A stretch of 38,786 nucleotides of DNA from an uncultured Candidatus Poseidoniales archaeon (GCA_902625885.1 CACODE010000015.1:1-38786); one strand, 5' to 3'. Shown: positions 7,041 through 17,044, counted from the stretch's first letter. The notes: generated by a model not told the origin, from the sequence alone. Numbers and translations: made by a program.

Positions 7041-10000
7041 ATGGGCTCCTGCAAGGCTTGGCTGTTGAGCCTGGCCGTTGTTGGTCTCCTGTTGACGGTT
7101 TCGTGGGGTGCAACCCTCGTCCATCCGCCACCAGAAACGGTTGAAAAGGAAGAGCTCACACCGTTTGAGACCTCCCAACTCACCGAACAATTCGCTGTCT
7201 CAAACGGTTTCTCGCACACCAACCTGACCTATTCACCCGCTACGGGATTGACCCAACTGCAACGACCGCCCGTCACTTGGACCGCCACCTCGGGTATGGG
7301 CCTCTCTCAAATGCGAACCGGTGCCTGCTCCGCCTACCTCCCCGCCACGAACGAAGTCTATCTGATCGGGGGTCGTGTGGATGTTGATCCGGCCCAAACC
7401 GGTGATGAAGCCAACACCAAAACAGTGGAAGTGTTCGACGTGGCTAACAAAACGTGGACGCCTGCCGTCAACCAACTCCAAGAAGCACAGCAGTATCACA
7501 AATGCGCCGTGGTCGACGACATTATCTACGCCATAGGCGATCATCACCCGTTTTCCTCGCCAGCCATTGAAGCCACGGGCGTGGTCCAAGTGCTCAACAC
7601 CTCGGGAGGAAACTGGAGTTACGGTACCAACATGCCCGGTAACCAATCCGTTGGCCTGGCGGGTGTAGCGAGCCAAGACGGCATGATTTACGTTGCAGGA
7701 GGCGTGACAGCGAGCGACCGCTCCGACTCCACGAACCGACTCCTCCGGTACGATCCGGCCAACGACACTTGGACGCAGATGGCCGACATGAACCACCGTC
7801 GGCATTCCTTCGAATTGGTTTCCTTTAGGGGTAAACTCATCGCTTACGGCGGTGTTGCGGTCTTTTTTGACCCGGTGCAGAACAAAACGGTAGAACAGGA
7901 AACCAACCTGACCGAGGCCTACGACCCTATCACGGATTCTTGGACGGCGCTTCCCAACGCCACCCACAAATTCTCTGCTTACGCCGCAACCGTGTTCAAC
8001 GATGAAATCATCATTCATGGCGGCTACGAGGCCTCGGGTTGGTCCGGTTCGGCCAACGACAAGACCTACGGCTACGACCCGTTTGTCAACCGCTGGACCA
8101 CACGAGCCACCCTCCCCATCGGGCTGTACGATTCCACGCTTTCGCTGGCCAACGATACACTCGTTCTGGCGGGTGGCGACATGAGCAACAGCCGATTCAG
8201 CACCTGGAGCGTGCAATACTTGGCCGCCAACGAGTATCACGTCAACCCAACCTCTCGTGAAGGCTTGCTCACCTCGGCTATTCAGGACTTGAGGCCAACA
8301 AACGAAGGCGCTGCGAGTTTGCTCTGGTTTGATTATGCAGCGGTGCAACCTCCCGGCACCACCATCGGCATGCAGTACAGGTTCGCCGATTCACCGCAAG
8401 GCATTGCCTCTGCTGCGTGGCTGCCAACAACGGTGCCGGTCAACAGCTACTACCCGCCCGGTAACCATTCACTGACATCCATACCTGAGGAGACACCGTA
8501 CCTGCAGTATCGCATAAAATACGCCACAACCCGCCTGATGGAGTGGGTCAACCCAGTGTTGGTCAACGTCTCCGTCGGCGCTGATTCCGCAGCGTTTGCG
8601 ACCCCGCCTCCAACCAGCATGCAGCCGACCTCATCACCGGTATCCATCATCACGCAACACCACGCTGCGACGGCGGAAGGCGATTACGTGCTGGCCTTGC
8701 ATCCTGCTGATGCATCGGGTGGTTTTGACGGAGGTTCCAACTGGTTGACGCTTACGTGGAACGCGACAACATCACAACTGACGATCGATGACCCCGATGC
8801 TTTGCTGTTCAACCAACAGGCCACCGCAACGCCGGGGCCCATGACCGAAGACGGGCAAGAGGTGAACTGGACGTTTTCGTTGGGCGGTACCCTGCCCACG
8901 GATCATGTTCGTTTCAAAACAGAAACACATGGTCAGCGTCATGCGAGTCACGTCCATACAGAAAAATCAACCATCGACAGGGACGTCTCGGTCATTCTCG
9001 AGAGCATTCGCGGCAACATCACGGGTCAACACGGTGTTGTTCTCCAAGGAGGGGATGTCCTTCCAGGAAACACCGAATTCAACATCAGCCTCGATCATCG
9101 TTTCACGAACAGCGGTTTACGTCTCTTGGGTGGCGCCATTCAAACGAGGATTCATCTTGACCTTTTGCTGTATGAGGAAGATGCATCAGGCAACAGAATC
9201 TGGGCCAACCAGACATCGGCATGGTTTGACCTCCCCGCAGGCGAAACATATCACGCCCGCCTCAACGCTCCTGAAGCTCAGTCGGGAGAACTTCATGTGT
9301 GGATTGAAGCAAGAACGAACGAAGACTGGGTGCTTCAAGTGGACAACACACCGACCGTCTTCATCCTCAACGGGGAAGGACCTACGTTGCTCGATGTATC
9401 TCCAGCCCTTGGTGAATACGTCAACGAGGACGAGTACAGAACCGTTTCGTTTCAGTTCCACGACGTGGGTGGCTTCTCAAACAGCAGCCTAAGCGCTTTT
9501 TCTTGGCTTGAAGCCAGGGATGACGGCCAACATGGCGGTCTTGCGGACGGTGTACCGCAACGTGTGGAGTACCAACCCGCGATGTTTTACACCCACCAAG
9601 ACGGCAACCTTTGGACACTCAACATCACCGTCAACGACACCGTTAATGCCGACAAACAGCGAGGTTTTGTGCTCTTGGAGGGGACGGACGCTGCAGGCTT
9701 TTTGATGCCTGCTGCAGCACCTGAAAACGGTCATGCTCGATGGGTCTCAAGGACGCCTGAAAAAGCCCAACTGACTGCGCTTTACCCTACCGAAAACTTG
9801 CTCAACGACACCCTCATGAGATTTGAACCGTCCAAAAAAATCGGATGGCGATTGTCGGTTGTGGACCAGAACGGCCTGAACGACATCAGCAAGGTTTTGC
9901 TGACCCTCGGCAACGACGAAAGCCTCGGCTGGCGATACACCCCCTTGGACAACACCTGCGCCTCGGTTGACGAACGTCTGTTGGTCGAGACCGACGATTG

Positions 10001-11711
10001 CCGTGCCGTTGTGGATGCCGACGTGTTGACCATTGACTTCCGTGCAACGGTCCAATGGAGCATGACCCTCGCCGGTCTGGTTCAAGGGGAAGTCGATGTG
10101 CTTCTGCAAGACGTTGACGGAACGCAGCGTTATGCTCGCAGCGAAGCCTGGGTGCTGGACCGTGAAATGAGCATTGAAGTGACCAACCTCCAGGACAACT
10201 CAGGGGTGGTGCAACAGGACATCGTCTTGGGTGTTGTGGTGAAGGGCGGAGACCAACTTGACCTAACGGCTACCGTTGGGTACCGCTCCAGTCAAACACC
10301 CTACACGGGAGACCTTCGGTTACGATGGGACGGCCTACTTCAAGGCGAACCCTGGCGAGGAGGGACCACGGTTGCCATCCAAGATGGTGGTCTTCAAGCC
10401 TCGATTCCTGCCCCAGAACGCACCGGATTGGTGCAGGACTTGTCGCTAACGTTGTGGGATCCGCTCGAAACAGAAATGCTGGCAACCTACGATTTACCCT
10501 CATTCCAAATCGACAACAGCCCACCTGAACTGATACCTTCTGCCTTGCAAAAAAGCGTTTCAAGGTACAAACTTGAGGCCGTTGAAGTGGGTGTGAACAT
10601 CGCTGAAGATCACCGATGGTCGATGCCTTTGACGCTCACCTGCCAAGTGCGCTCCTTGTCCACCAACTGGGAACCCATCACCCTCATCAGAAATTCAACA
10701 ACGGTGTTTTCTGGCAAAACAATGTTCAGTTTTCTTTTTGATTTCAGCCAGCAGGGCGACCCCTCAGCGCTTTCTGAGCAAGCCACCATCAACTGCTGGG
10801 CGGAAGGCAACGACGATGCCGGATGGGCGCTCGTCTCATCAACCGGAAATTCCGACTTGGACCCTTGGCTTGAATCGCCATTGAACAACATTGGACCTGA
10901 CCTAACGTTGGAAAACGTGGATGTGTCCGGCACCTATGAGGAAGGGGAGAACATCCGTTTGTCGTTCTTGGTGACGAACGGCGGCGATTTCTTGCCCACG
11001 CCGTTCAACACCACCATTGAACTTGTCAGTGGTGAGAAACGCACGGTTGTTGGCCAAGCCGTCTTTTCGTCTATGGAAGCCAACACGGCCCAATCGGTCA
11101 AGCGTTCCTTTACCGCCCCCGCAGGTTCGTGGACCATCGAAATCACGGTGGATAAGGAAGGCGCCGTCTGGGAGCTGGACGAATCCAACAATCAGTGGAA
11201 TCGATCCTTCTCAAGTGCATCAAATGGATTCGGGGCACAGACGGCTCTGGTTGGTGGCGTTGGTCTCGTTGCTGTGCTCGCTGTGGGTCTTCTGCTGCGC
11301 AGGCGGAGACCTGACGTAACCGACGTGGACAAAATCGTCGTGGCGTTGGAAGCAACCGGTCAAACGACCACCACTCCCGAACCATCGCAAGCGCCAACTT
11401 CCGCCAAACGACGCGGTCCACCGGGAAGGAAGATAGCGACCGCTTCTAACAAGAAACCCAGCAAGGGCCCACCGCGGGGCCCTCCAAAATCGAAACCAGC
11501 GCCGCTTTCGCCACAGGAACAGGCGGCGAAATACATGGACGCCCTAGGTGTTGACAGCCCAGACCCAAATCATGTCGAAGACTACTCCAAATTACCGGGT
11601 GGTGGCGAGTACGAATACACGGCAGAGGGTACATACTACGTTGGTCCAACTTGCGGACGATGGAAACTCAACGAGGACAAATCCTTCACGAAGATTGCTG
11701 ACGAGCTTTAG
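7041..11711 (+). CDS. Giant Kelch-repeat / CARDB surface protein with C-terminal membrane anchor
   Basis: About 1556 residues. An N-terminal signal sequence (WLLSLAVVGLLLTVSWGATL) is followed at ~100-405 by about six Kelch blades (VYLIGG, IYAIGD, IYVAGG, LIAYGG, IIIHGG, LVLAGG), which should form a beta-propeller. A long region of beta-sandwich character follows with many N-x-S/T sites. A CARDB-like domain lies at ~1285-1395 (GPDLTLENVDVSGTYEEGE to WELDESNNQWNRSF). A single transmembrane helix (~1399-1420, VGGVGLVAVLAVGLLL) ends in RRRR. The cytoplasmic tail is Pro/Lys-rich and ends in a compact module with EYEYTAEGTYYVG, CGRWKLNEDKSF and TKI. It is probably an outward-facing adhesin or polymer-binding protein; the ligand is unknown. 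Confidence 0.85.
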   Translation: MGSCKAWLLSLAVVGLLLTVSWGATLVHPPPETVEKEELTPFETSQLTEQFAVSNGFSHTNLTYSPATGLTQLQRPPVTWTATSGMGLSQMRTGACSAYLPATNEVYLIGGRVDVDPAQTGDEANTKTVEVFDVANKTWTPAVNQLQEAQQYHKCAVVDDIIYAIGDHHPFSSPAIEATGVVQVLNTSGGNWSYGTNMPGNQSVGLAGVASQDGMIYVAGGVTASDRSDSTNRLLRYDPANDTWTQMADMNHRRHSFELVSFRGKLIAYGGVAVFFDPVQNKTVEQETNLTEAYDPITDSWTALPNATHKFSAYAATVFNDEIIIHGGYEASGWSGSANDKTYGYDPFVNRWTTRATLPIGLYDSTLSLANDTLVLAGGDMSNSRFSTWSVQYLAANEYHVNPTSREGLLTSAIQDLRPTNEGAASLLWFDYAAVQPPGTTIGMQYRFADSPQGIASAAWLPTTVPVNSYYPPGNHSLTSIPEETPYLQYRIKYATTRLMEWVNPVLVNVSVGADSAAFATPPPTSMQPTSSPVSIITQHHAATAEGDYVLALHPADASGGFDGGSNWLTLTWNATTSQLTIDDPDALLFNQQATATPGPMTEDGQEVNWTFSLGGTLPTDHVRFKTETHGQRHASHVHTEKSTIDRDVSVILESIRGNITGQHGVVLQGGDVLPGNTEFNISLDHRFTNSGLRLLGGAIQTRIHLDLLLYEEDASGNRIWANQTSAWFDLPAGETYHARLNAPEAQSGELHVWIEARTNEDWVLQVDNTPTVFILNGEGPTLLDVSPALGEYVNEDEYRTVSFQFHDVGGFSNSSLSAFSWLEARDDGQHGGLADGVPQRVEYQPAMFYTHQDGNLWTLNITVNDTVNADKQRGFVLLEGTDAAGFLMPAAAPENGHARWVSRTPEKAQLTALYPTENLLNDTLMRFEPSKKIGWRLSVVDQNGLNDISKVLLTLGNDESLGWRYTPLDNTCASVDERLLVETDDCRAVVDADVLTIDFRATVQWSMTLAGLVQGEVDVLLQDVDGTQRYARSEAWVLDREMSIEVTNLQDNSGVVQQDIVLGVVVKGGDQLDLTATVGYRSSQTPYTGDLRLRWDGLLQGEPWRGGTTVAIQDGGLQASIPAPERTGLVQDLSLTLWDPLETEMLATYDLPSFQIDNSPPELIPSALQKSVSRYKLEAVEVGVNIAEDHRWSMPLTLTCQVRSLSTNWEPITLIRNSTTVFSGKTMFSFLFDFSQQGDPSALSEQATINCWAEGNDDAGWALVSSTGNSDLDPWLESPLNNIGPDLTLENVDVSGTYEEGENIRLSFLVTNGGDFLPTPFNTTIELVSGEKRTVVGQAVFSSMEANTAQSVKRSFTAPAGSWTIEITVDKEGAVWELDESNNQWNRSFSSASNGFGAQTALVGGVGLVAVLAVGLLLRRRRPDVTDVDKIVVALEATGQTTTTPEPSQAPTSAKRRGPPGRKIATASNKKPSKGPPRGPPKSKPAPLSPQEQAAKYMDALGVDSPDPNHVEDYSKLPGGGEYEYTAEGTYYVGPTCGRWKLNEDKSFTKIADEL

Positions 11712-11751
11712 GGACGCCTACCTTCATGAGGGCTCGCCTTTTGGCCACTCC

Positions 11752-12333
11752 ATGAGTGATGAGGTGGACGATGTACGCCGGGCACTCACCATTGTCTTCC
11801 GGGGCGTTGACGGATTGCCCCGCCCCGACGTCGAACGAAGCTTCTCGTTTGATATGGAATGGGTCGCACCTCACGAAGCCGAACGCGTTGTTGACGCCCT
11901 GTTGAGAACCGGATGGCTTGAGGAACGAAACCAACTGCTGCACCTCGCGCAAGAATTGGGTGAGGTGCAGGTTCCCTTTGGTTGGTTTCCCCGACCGAGG
12001 CGCTTGTTGCAACCCGTATCGGCAACCGGCTCGGCAGGCAACATCGAAGACGAGCAAGTAACAACCCAAATGGACACCAGCGCGCCTTTAGAACAGAAGA
12101 CCCAGCGTCATCATGTTGAAGCCACGGGTGACGACCCGAGGTCCAGACTTACACCTCGCGTAGCGAAATTCATCGCGAGGAAAAGCGGTTTGGACATGAA
12201 GGAGCTCGAGCGCAGGGTTGAACGAAAAATCAACGCCTTCCACCTCATTACACCGTGGATGGGTTACGCACTCGTGGCCAGAGAGCAAGGCCTCGCTATG
12301 GAAGATATCGTGCGAGCGCTCGAAGTGGTTTAG
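11752..12333 (+). CDS. DUF2240 family protein
   Basis: A 193-residue protein from the ATG at 11752. The frame is open further upstream, but that part lies within the Kelch gene. The N-terminus (RRALTIVFRGVDGLPRPDVE, then MEWVAPHEAERVVDALLRTGW) matches the archaeal DUF2240 pattern of a helical domain followed by a leucine-rich helix-turn-helix-like unit. The middle (~100-140) is polar and variable. The C-terminus (RVAKFIARKSGLDMKELERR, FHLITPWMGYALVAREQGL) is a second conserved helical block. The fold suggests nucleic acid or protein binding, but no function is established. Its stop overlaps the stop of the convergent RND gene by two bases. Confidence 0.75.
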   Translation: MSDEVDDVRRALTIVFRGVDGLPRPDVERSFSFDMEWVAPHEAERVVDALLRTGWLEERNQLLHLAQELGEVQVPFGWFPRPRRLLQPVSATGSAGNIEDEQVTTQMDTSAPLEQKTQRHHVEATGDDPRSRLTPRVAKFIARKSGLDMKELERRVERKINAFHLITPWMGYALVAREQGLAMEDIVRALEVV

Positions 12334-14903
12334 ACAGGTTCGTCTTCGTAGGTCGATTCCTGACCACGCGCCGATAATTCGACCAAAACGGGCAGCACCA
12401 TGATGGCGAGCACCAAGGAGAAAAGCACGGTGATGGCCGTGATCAGGCCGAAGTCCTGAATGATGGGCATCGGGGAAAAGAGGAGGACGGCAAAACCAGC
12501 GGTGGTGGTGAGAGCGCTGAGCATTAACGCCACCCCGGTTGTGTCGAGGGCTTCACGCAACGCTTCCCAGTGATTGCCTTTTTTCTGGAGTTCCACTTCA
12601 AACCGGCGCCACATGTGTATGGAATAATCAATGCCAATGCCCAACGTGAGCGCTGTGACCATCACCGTGAGAACATTCCACTTCAAACCGATGAGCGCCA
12701 TCGAACCCACGACCCACAACGAAGCAATACCAACCGGGAAGAGAACGATGATGGCTGGCATGATGCGTCGGGTCAAGAGGAACAACACGAGGAAGGAGAC
12801 GATAAGGGAGATGGCCGTGCTTTCAACTTGCGTCTTTGACAAACCGTTCAACACGGTTTCAAGCATCACCAAATCTCCAGTGACGTGAAGGGTGGCATGA
12901 TTCCTGAGTTGGTACTTCACCGTACCGGATTCCGAGGTTGAACCCAACACACCGATGAAATTGTCAACCACCCTGCTCGATTCCACCGAAGTTGAGGCCT
13001 CCACCCGTATTTCATGCCGCATGTGGAGGATGGATGAACCTTCGAGATGGACGGTCTGGTTGAGGCGGTCAGCCCAAGTTTCACCGGTCAAAGGATCGGC
13101 GATGTTATCGTCTCCGACAAGGTCTGCAAAGAAGGCACCAAGGTTGATTGGACCGGACGATTGACGCTCGACCTTGCCATCGTCGATTTCCATGTTGTGT
13201 CGATCGCCCAGGCTCTGGTTGCGAAGGATAGCGTCCCGGATGAGTGGATAGGGTCCTTCGTATGCCGGGGAGGCGATGCGGGAGTTGGTGCCCACAACAT
13301 CGTTGTTCAATTCCATGGAGGTGTGGATAAATTCCAACTCGTTCAGCAGATCAAAGTCGCCCTCAATCGATTCTTGACCGTCCGCAGGCTCCATCAAGAG
13401 GTAAATCACCTTCCAGCCTGCGCTCTCGTAGCTCATGCTCAAATCGTCCCTCACCTCCATGATTTCCATGTCCTCGTTGACGAAATCTGCGAGGTCAAAG
13501 TCGGTTTCAAGCGAGGCGGCACCGTAAACGGCCAATCCCGATATCAAGACGGTGATCATGATGACACCCACCTGTTGTTTCTGTTGCACCTTGACGATTT
13601 CTTGGGAAAGGAGAGGGAACCTCAAAGGCGGACGCTCATCGTTTCGATCCTCACTGGAAAACATCACGTGGAGGGCACCGACGAACAGCGTTGAGGAAAT
13701 GAACGCTGACATCACGCCCAGAGACAGTGCGTAGCCCAGCGTCGCCAACGGGGGCAAGGGCGAAATCACGTTTGCCATGAACGCTGCAACCGTGGTCACC
13801 ACGGCAAGAGAGAGGGGCATGGACAGATGGCCACAGGCCCTCATCCACGATTCAGCAACGCTGGATGAAGCCCCCTGAAACGACCGTTGCGACCGTTGAA
13901 GGTGAATCGAGTAATCAATGCCCAATCCCAAAACCAGCGGGGCGACGGTGGCTTCCAGGGCCGTGAAGCGTGCTCCAGCGATGTTGAGAATACCGTAGGT
14001 CCAAATCAAGGCGCTGGTCAGGCCAACCAGAGGAAAAGCCACGCGAGAAAGGGAGCGAAAGGCCACGGACAGCATCAACACGACGACGAGAGAAGCGAGC
14101 AACACGAGAAAAACAAGGTTGTCAAAGGTTCCTTCGTCAATGTCATGGGCCAGCAAATCGTTCGAAATGACGTCGTAAGTTAGTGGTGAGGTTGCCGAAC
14201 GATCGGTGAAGGCATCCCGCAATTCGTCTTGCAAAGCCTTGCGCCTTGTTTCTTCGAGTTCCGGGTCTATTTCCAACACCCACAGGGTGGAACTTGCTGT
14301 TGGTGTAGCGCTGCCTTCTTTTGTCTCAAGATACTCGCAAACGGGGTCGTAGTCAAGGTCCTTGTGCAGGAGGGCGGAGGAGGCATACGTCGCCGCAGAA
14401 AGCAACTGACTGTTGCTGGTCAACTCGCACTTTTCGTCCTCGTCGAACAGCAGGTCCAGAATTTCAGACCAGTTGGAAAACGAAGACAGGGCCCTTCTGT
14501 CGCCCTCTTCATCGAGAGCGAGTTGAACGATGCCGGGTGCCGTGGTCCAAACATCAACCATGCCATCTCGCTTTTCGGCTTCTTCCTTGAAATACGACAA
14601 ATCATCATGCATGCTGTTGAGGGCATCCAAGGTCAGGACATTGGAGCCGTCGTCCGTTGTCACGTGGACGAACAACGGGCGTATTTCGTCAGGAAAGTGA
14701 GCATGTATCCTGTCATGCGCCTCGGAGGCTTCGGTTTCAGGAGAAAAATCGTTGAGATCGGTTTGGAAAGTGGGAGGTGAAACGTACAGGTTTGCGGCCA
14801 GAAGAAGTGTCAGCACGCTGAACAGACCAACAAGAACAGGTGCCCTTCGCTCAAAGGTCGGTGCGAGGCCGGCGAGGCGTTCCTCAAGGTCCGCCCTATC
14901 CAT
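12330..14903 (-). CDS. RND superfamily (MMPL/HAE3-type) membrane transporter
   Basis: About 857 residues with the twofold RND layout: TM1 (VGLFSVLTLLLAANLYV), a large extracytoplasmic loop, a TM2-6 bundle, TM7, a second large loop and TM8-12. The two halves carry matching TM4/TM10 motifs, GLGIDYSIHLQR near residue 328 and GIGIDYSIHMWRR near 757; the Asp is the expected proton-relay residue. This is the archaeal/bacterial HAE3-MMPL group, associated with export of lipids, hopanoids or other hydrophobic compounds using the ion gradient. The substrate here is not known. The start is set at the ATG at 14903, supported by a TATA box 26 bases upstream. It is divergent from rpo11. Confidence 0.88.
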   Translation of the reverse strand: MDRADLEERLAGLAPTFERRAPVLVGLFSVLTLLLAANLYVSPPTFQTDLNDFSPETEASEAHDRIHAHFPDEIRPLFVHVTTDDGSNVLTLDALNSMHDDLSYFKEEAEKRDGMVDVWTTAPGIVQLALDEEGDRRALSSFSNWSEILDLLFDEDEKCELTSNSQLLSAATYASSALLHKDLDYDPVCEYLETKEGSATPTASSTLWVLEIDPELEETRRKALQDELRDAFTDRSATSPLTYDVISNDLLAHDIDEGTFDNLVFLVLLASLVVVLMLSVAFRSLSRVAFPLVGLTSALIWTYGILNIAGARFTALEATVAPLVLGLGIDYSIHLQRSQRSFQGASSSVAESWMRACGHLSMPLSLAVVTTVAAFMANVISPLPPLATLGYALSLGVMSAFISSTLFVGALHVMFSSEDRNDERPPLRFPLLSQEIVKVQQKQQVGVIMITVLISGLAVYGAASLETDFDLADFVNEDMEIMEVRDDLSMSYESAGWKVIYLLMEPADGQESIEGDFDLLNELEFIHTSMELNNDVVGTNSRIASPAYEGPYPLIRDAILRNQSLGDRHNMEIDDGKVERQSSGPINLGAFFADLVGDDNIADPLTGETWADRLNQTVHLEGSSILHMRHEIRVEASTSVESSRVVDNFIGVLGSTSESGTVKYQLRNHATLHVTGDLVMLETVLNGLSKTQVESTAISLIVSFLVLFLLTRRIMPAIIVLFPVGIASLWVVGSMALIGLKWNVLTVMVTALTLGIGIDYSIHMWRRFEVELQKKGNHWEALREALDTTGVALMLSALTTTAGFAVLLFSPMPIIQDFGLITAITVLFSLVLAIMVLPVLVELSARGQESTYEDEPV

Positions 14904-14924
14904 GCATCGCCCTTGGCCACGCGG

Positions 14925-14932
14925 CATAAAAA
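14925..14932 (-). promoter_or_regulatory. TATA box for the RND gene at 12330-14903
   Basis: On the minus strand TTTTTATG is centred about 26 bases upstream of the ATG at 14903. It decides that start over upstream in-frame candidates. Confidence 0.55.
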
Positions 14933-15037
14933 CCAACAGGTGTAGATGCAGTGAAGAGCGCAGGGTTGGGGCGTCGTATCAAAACCTCGTTCAGGAGAAG
15001 GTTCAAAACAAAAGGGCAGGTCGCCAAAGCGGTTGCT

Positions 15038-15295
15038 ATGGGTGTAACGGTCCTGTTGAAAGAGAAAAATGAACTGCGTCTTCGTATCATCGGTGAAAGT
15101 CACACCGCCCTTCAAGTTCTCCGTGAACGGCTCAACAACCACAAAGACGTGGACTATGCCAATTATTTCCCCGGGCACCCAGAACTCGACGACCCCGAAT
15201 TCTACATCCGCACGAAATCCAAAGCGGGTGTTGAAAAAGTACTCACCGACATCATCGGAGGCGTCGCTTCCGAATTTGAAGGCGCAAGCCTCTGA
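15038..15295 (+). CDS. rpo11: DNA-directed RNA polymerase subunit Rpo11 (subunit L)
   Basis: An 85-residue subunit that pairs with Rpo3 in assembly of the archaeal RNA polymerase core (the Rpb11/alpha-like role). Recognisable stretches are LKEKNELRLRIIGESHTAL, NNHKDVDYANYFPGHPELDD and EFYIRTKSKAGVEKVL. This is the usual order: strand, GE(D/S)HT turn, Asp-Val-x-Tyr-Ala, and the HPxLDDP loop. The frame is open to 14951, but the ATG at 15038 gives the standard family length and N-terminus (MGVTVLLKEKNEL). The truD gene follows after 17 bases, so the two are probably co-transcribed. Confidence 0.93.
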   Translation: MGVTVLLKEKNELRLRIIGESHTALQVLRERLNNHKDVDYANYFPGHPELDDPEFYIRTKSKAGVEKVLTDIIGGVASEFEGASL

Positions 15296-15312
15296 TTCTG
15301 CAGGTCGTTGAC

Positions 15313-16707
15313 ATGACCGACCCTGTTGCTCAAGCCATCGGCTTGTTGGGTTACGCCACGGACTCAACCGGCATCGGTGGACTCCTCAAGTCAAGGGTCA
15401 CCGACTTTCGTGTTGAAGAAATGGCCACTACGGTTCACTTGGACAACAGAGGGCGCTTTACCGTCGCCAAAATCACCCTCACAAACTGGGAGACGAACAG
15501 GTTTTGCAACCAACTCGCCGCAAAACTTCGCATTCCCCGCAATCGTGTGTTCTTTGCAGGCACCAAAGACAAGAGAGCCGTCACCTCACAACTCTTTGTC
15601 ATTGACGCACCGATGAACAAGGTAGCTGAAGTTGAACTTCCCGATGTTGAAATTGAGGTGCTCGGCCGAACGCATCAGAAGATCGGGTTTGGTAACCATC
15701 GAGGCAACCGGTTCACCATTGTGGTGCGTGGATGTTGCCACCCTGACGGAACACCGATGTCTGATGCAGAGGCGCTTAACGAAGCCCAGACCATCCAATC
15801 CAAGATGGAGGAGAGCCTTGGTGGAAGTCGGTTTCCAAATTGGATAGGACCGCAGCGGTTCGGTTCCGGGCGTCCGGTCACGCCGCATGTCGGCCGCCAT
15901 GTCGCCAACGGTGATTGGGAGAAGGCCGTGATGACGTACCTTTCCATGGAAGGTCCCCACGAAGAAGAAGAGGCAAAGGCCGTCCGCTCTCAGATACGGG
16001 AACACGGGTTAAGCGAGGCTCTTCTGGAATCCCTACCAAGGTGGATGGGCTTCGAAAGGCGAATGATTGAACACCTCCTCGCCAACCCTGACGACCACGT
16101 TGGCGCCTTTCGGAAGTTGCCGACAAACCTGCAGTTGATGACGGTTCATGCCCTGCAATCCATCGTGTTCAACAAGTCGCTTCAACGGAGGTTGGAGAAC
16201 CACATGCCCATCGCCCAACCCGTTGTGGGGGACATCGTCGGACGTCTCGATGAAAAAGGCCAGTTGGATGTCAACTCTTGCGTTGTCGTTCAGGAACGGA
16301 CGCTCAGCCGCATTGGACGCAATTGCGACCTGAATCGGCTAACGATTACCGGGCCGCTGCCGGGAAGCGAAATAACAACCTCTGAAGGGGAGCCAGGCAA
16401 GTTAGAGCAGGAGACCATTGACAGCGAAAACCTCGCTGACGTGTCTTGGCACGTTGAAGCCATTCCCCGCTTGTCAACAAAGGGCACACGTCGTGGCCTC
16501 GTCGCTGCCTTCAACGACTTCTCGGTGGAAACCGTACCCAGGGTGGAAACCGAATTGTTGGGCAAACGCTGGGAAAAAGGTCCATCTGGGGATGACCGAT
16601 GGCATCCAGACGGTGCCTGCTTGCGATTTCGGTTCACCTTGGGCTCGGGTAGCTACGCCACGGTGCTGCTCCGAGAGTTCATGAAAGGCCCGCTGGCAAA
16701 TATGTGA
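15313..16707 (+). CDS. truD: tRNA pseudouridine synthase TruD
   Basis: A 464-residue pseudouridine synthase of the TruD/Pus7 family, which converts U13 of tRNAs to pseudouridine in bacteria and acts at U13/U35-type sites in archaea and eukaryotes. The catalytic motif AGTKDKRAVTSQ holds the nucleophile Asp86. Other family motifs are DFRVEE (31-36), NRFTIVVRG and the FPNWIGPQRFGSGRPVT block with the inserted TRUD domain after it. The C-terminal RRGLVAAF and RFRFTLGSGSYATVLLREFM complete the fold. Length suits archaeal TruD. It probably forms an operon with rpo11. Confidence 0.95.
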   Translation: MTDPVAQAIGLLGYATDSTGIGGLLKSRVTDFRVEEMATTVHLDNRGRFTVAKITLTNWETNRFCNQLAAKLRIPRNRVFFAGTKDKRAVTSQLFVIDAPMNKVAEVELPDVEIEVLGRTHQKIGFGNHRGNRFTIVVRGCCHPDGTPMSDAEALNEAQTIQSKMEESLGGSRFPNWIGPQRFGSGRPVTPHVGRHVANGDWEKAVMTYLSMEGPHEEEEAKAVRSQIREHGLSEALLESLPRWMGFERRMIEHLLANPDDHVGAFRKLPTNLQLMTVHALQSIVFNKSLQRRLENHMPIAQPVVGDIVGRLDEKGQLDVNSCVVVQERTLSRIGRNCDLNRLTITGPLPGSEITTSEGEPGKLEQETIDSENLADVSWHVEAIPRLSTKGTRRGLVAAFNDFSVETVPRVETELLGKRWEKGPSGDDRWHPDGACLRFRFTLGSGSYATVLLREFMKGPLANM

Positions 16708-16762
16708 AATCGTTTCATGCTTTGCCGTGGAAGCGACGCTTCCTGTTGGCGAGGTTTTCATT

Positions 16763-17035
16763 TCAAATGAGGCCCATGGAGAGGACTTCAATTTCGCCAA
16801 CGCCGTGGATTTCGGACATTTTGGATTCGAAAGCATCCGCCAAGCCTTCCCCATCGTTCATCTTCACGTGAACTTGGACAAATTTCAGACCAAAGGCAAG
16901 TGGCTTGGTCTCAATGGCTTGAATGTCGTAATCGTCGTTTCGCAACGTGGCGATGGCTTCTGCGATGGCGTCGGTGTCCACGTTCTCAATGTCGGAATCC
17001 GGGTTCACCTTGTATGTCATGACTACCATACCCAT
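16763..17035 (-). CDS. Translation elongation factor aEF1-beta
   Basis: A 90-residue guanine-nucleotide exchange factor for aEF1-alpha. The archaeal short form matches along its whole length: MGMVVMTYKVNPDSDIENVD at the start, LRNDDYDIQAIETKPLAFGL in the middle, and KFVQVHVKMNDGEG and GVGEIEVLSMGLI at the end. It is the last gene of a leftward operon and follows the zinc-ribbon microprotein gene by nine bases. The pairing of a small zinc-ribbon protein with aEF1-beta is known in other archaea (from memory, in haloarchaea). It ends 55 bases from the convergent truD stop. Confidence 0.94.
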   Translation of the reverse strand: MGMVVMTYKVNPDSDIENVDTDAIAEAIATLRNDDYDIQAIETKPLAFGLKFVQVHVKMNDGEGLADAFESKMSEIHGVGEIEVLSMGLI

Positions 17036-17044
17036 GATCTCACC

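Noticed and set aside
7233-8348. A 371-residue minus-strand frame
   Set aside because: It is antisense to the Kelch repeats. The Val/Gly/His-rich composition and lack of any motif mark it as a shadow.
11548-11751. N-terminal extension of the DUF2240 protein
   Set aside because: This part lies inside the Kelch gene in another frame, and family similarity begins at the ATG at 11752.
14951-15037. N-terminal extension of Rpo11
   Set aside because: The extra 29 residues have no counterpart in the family and overlap the divergent promoter region.
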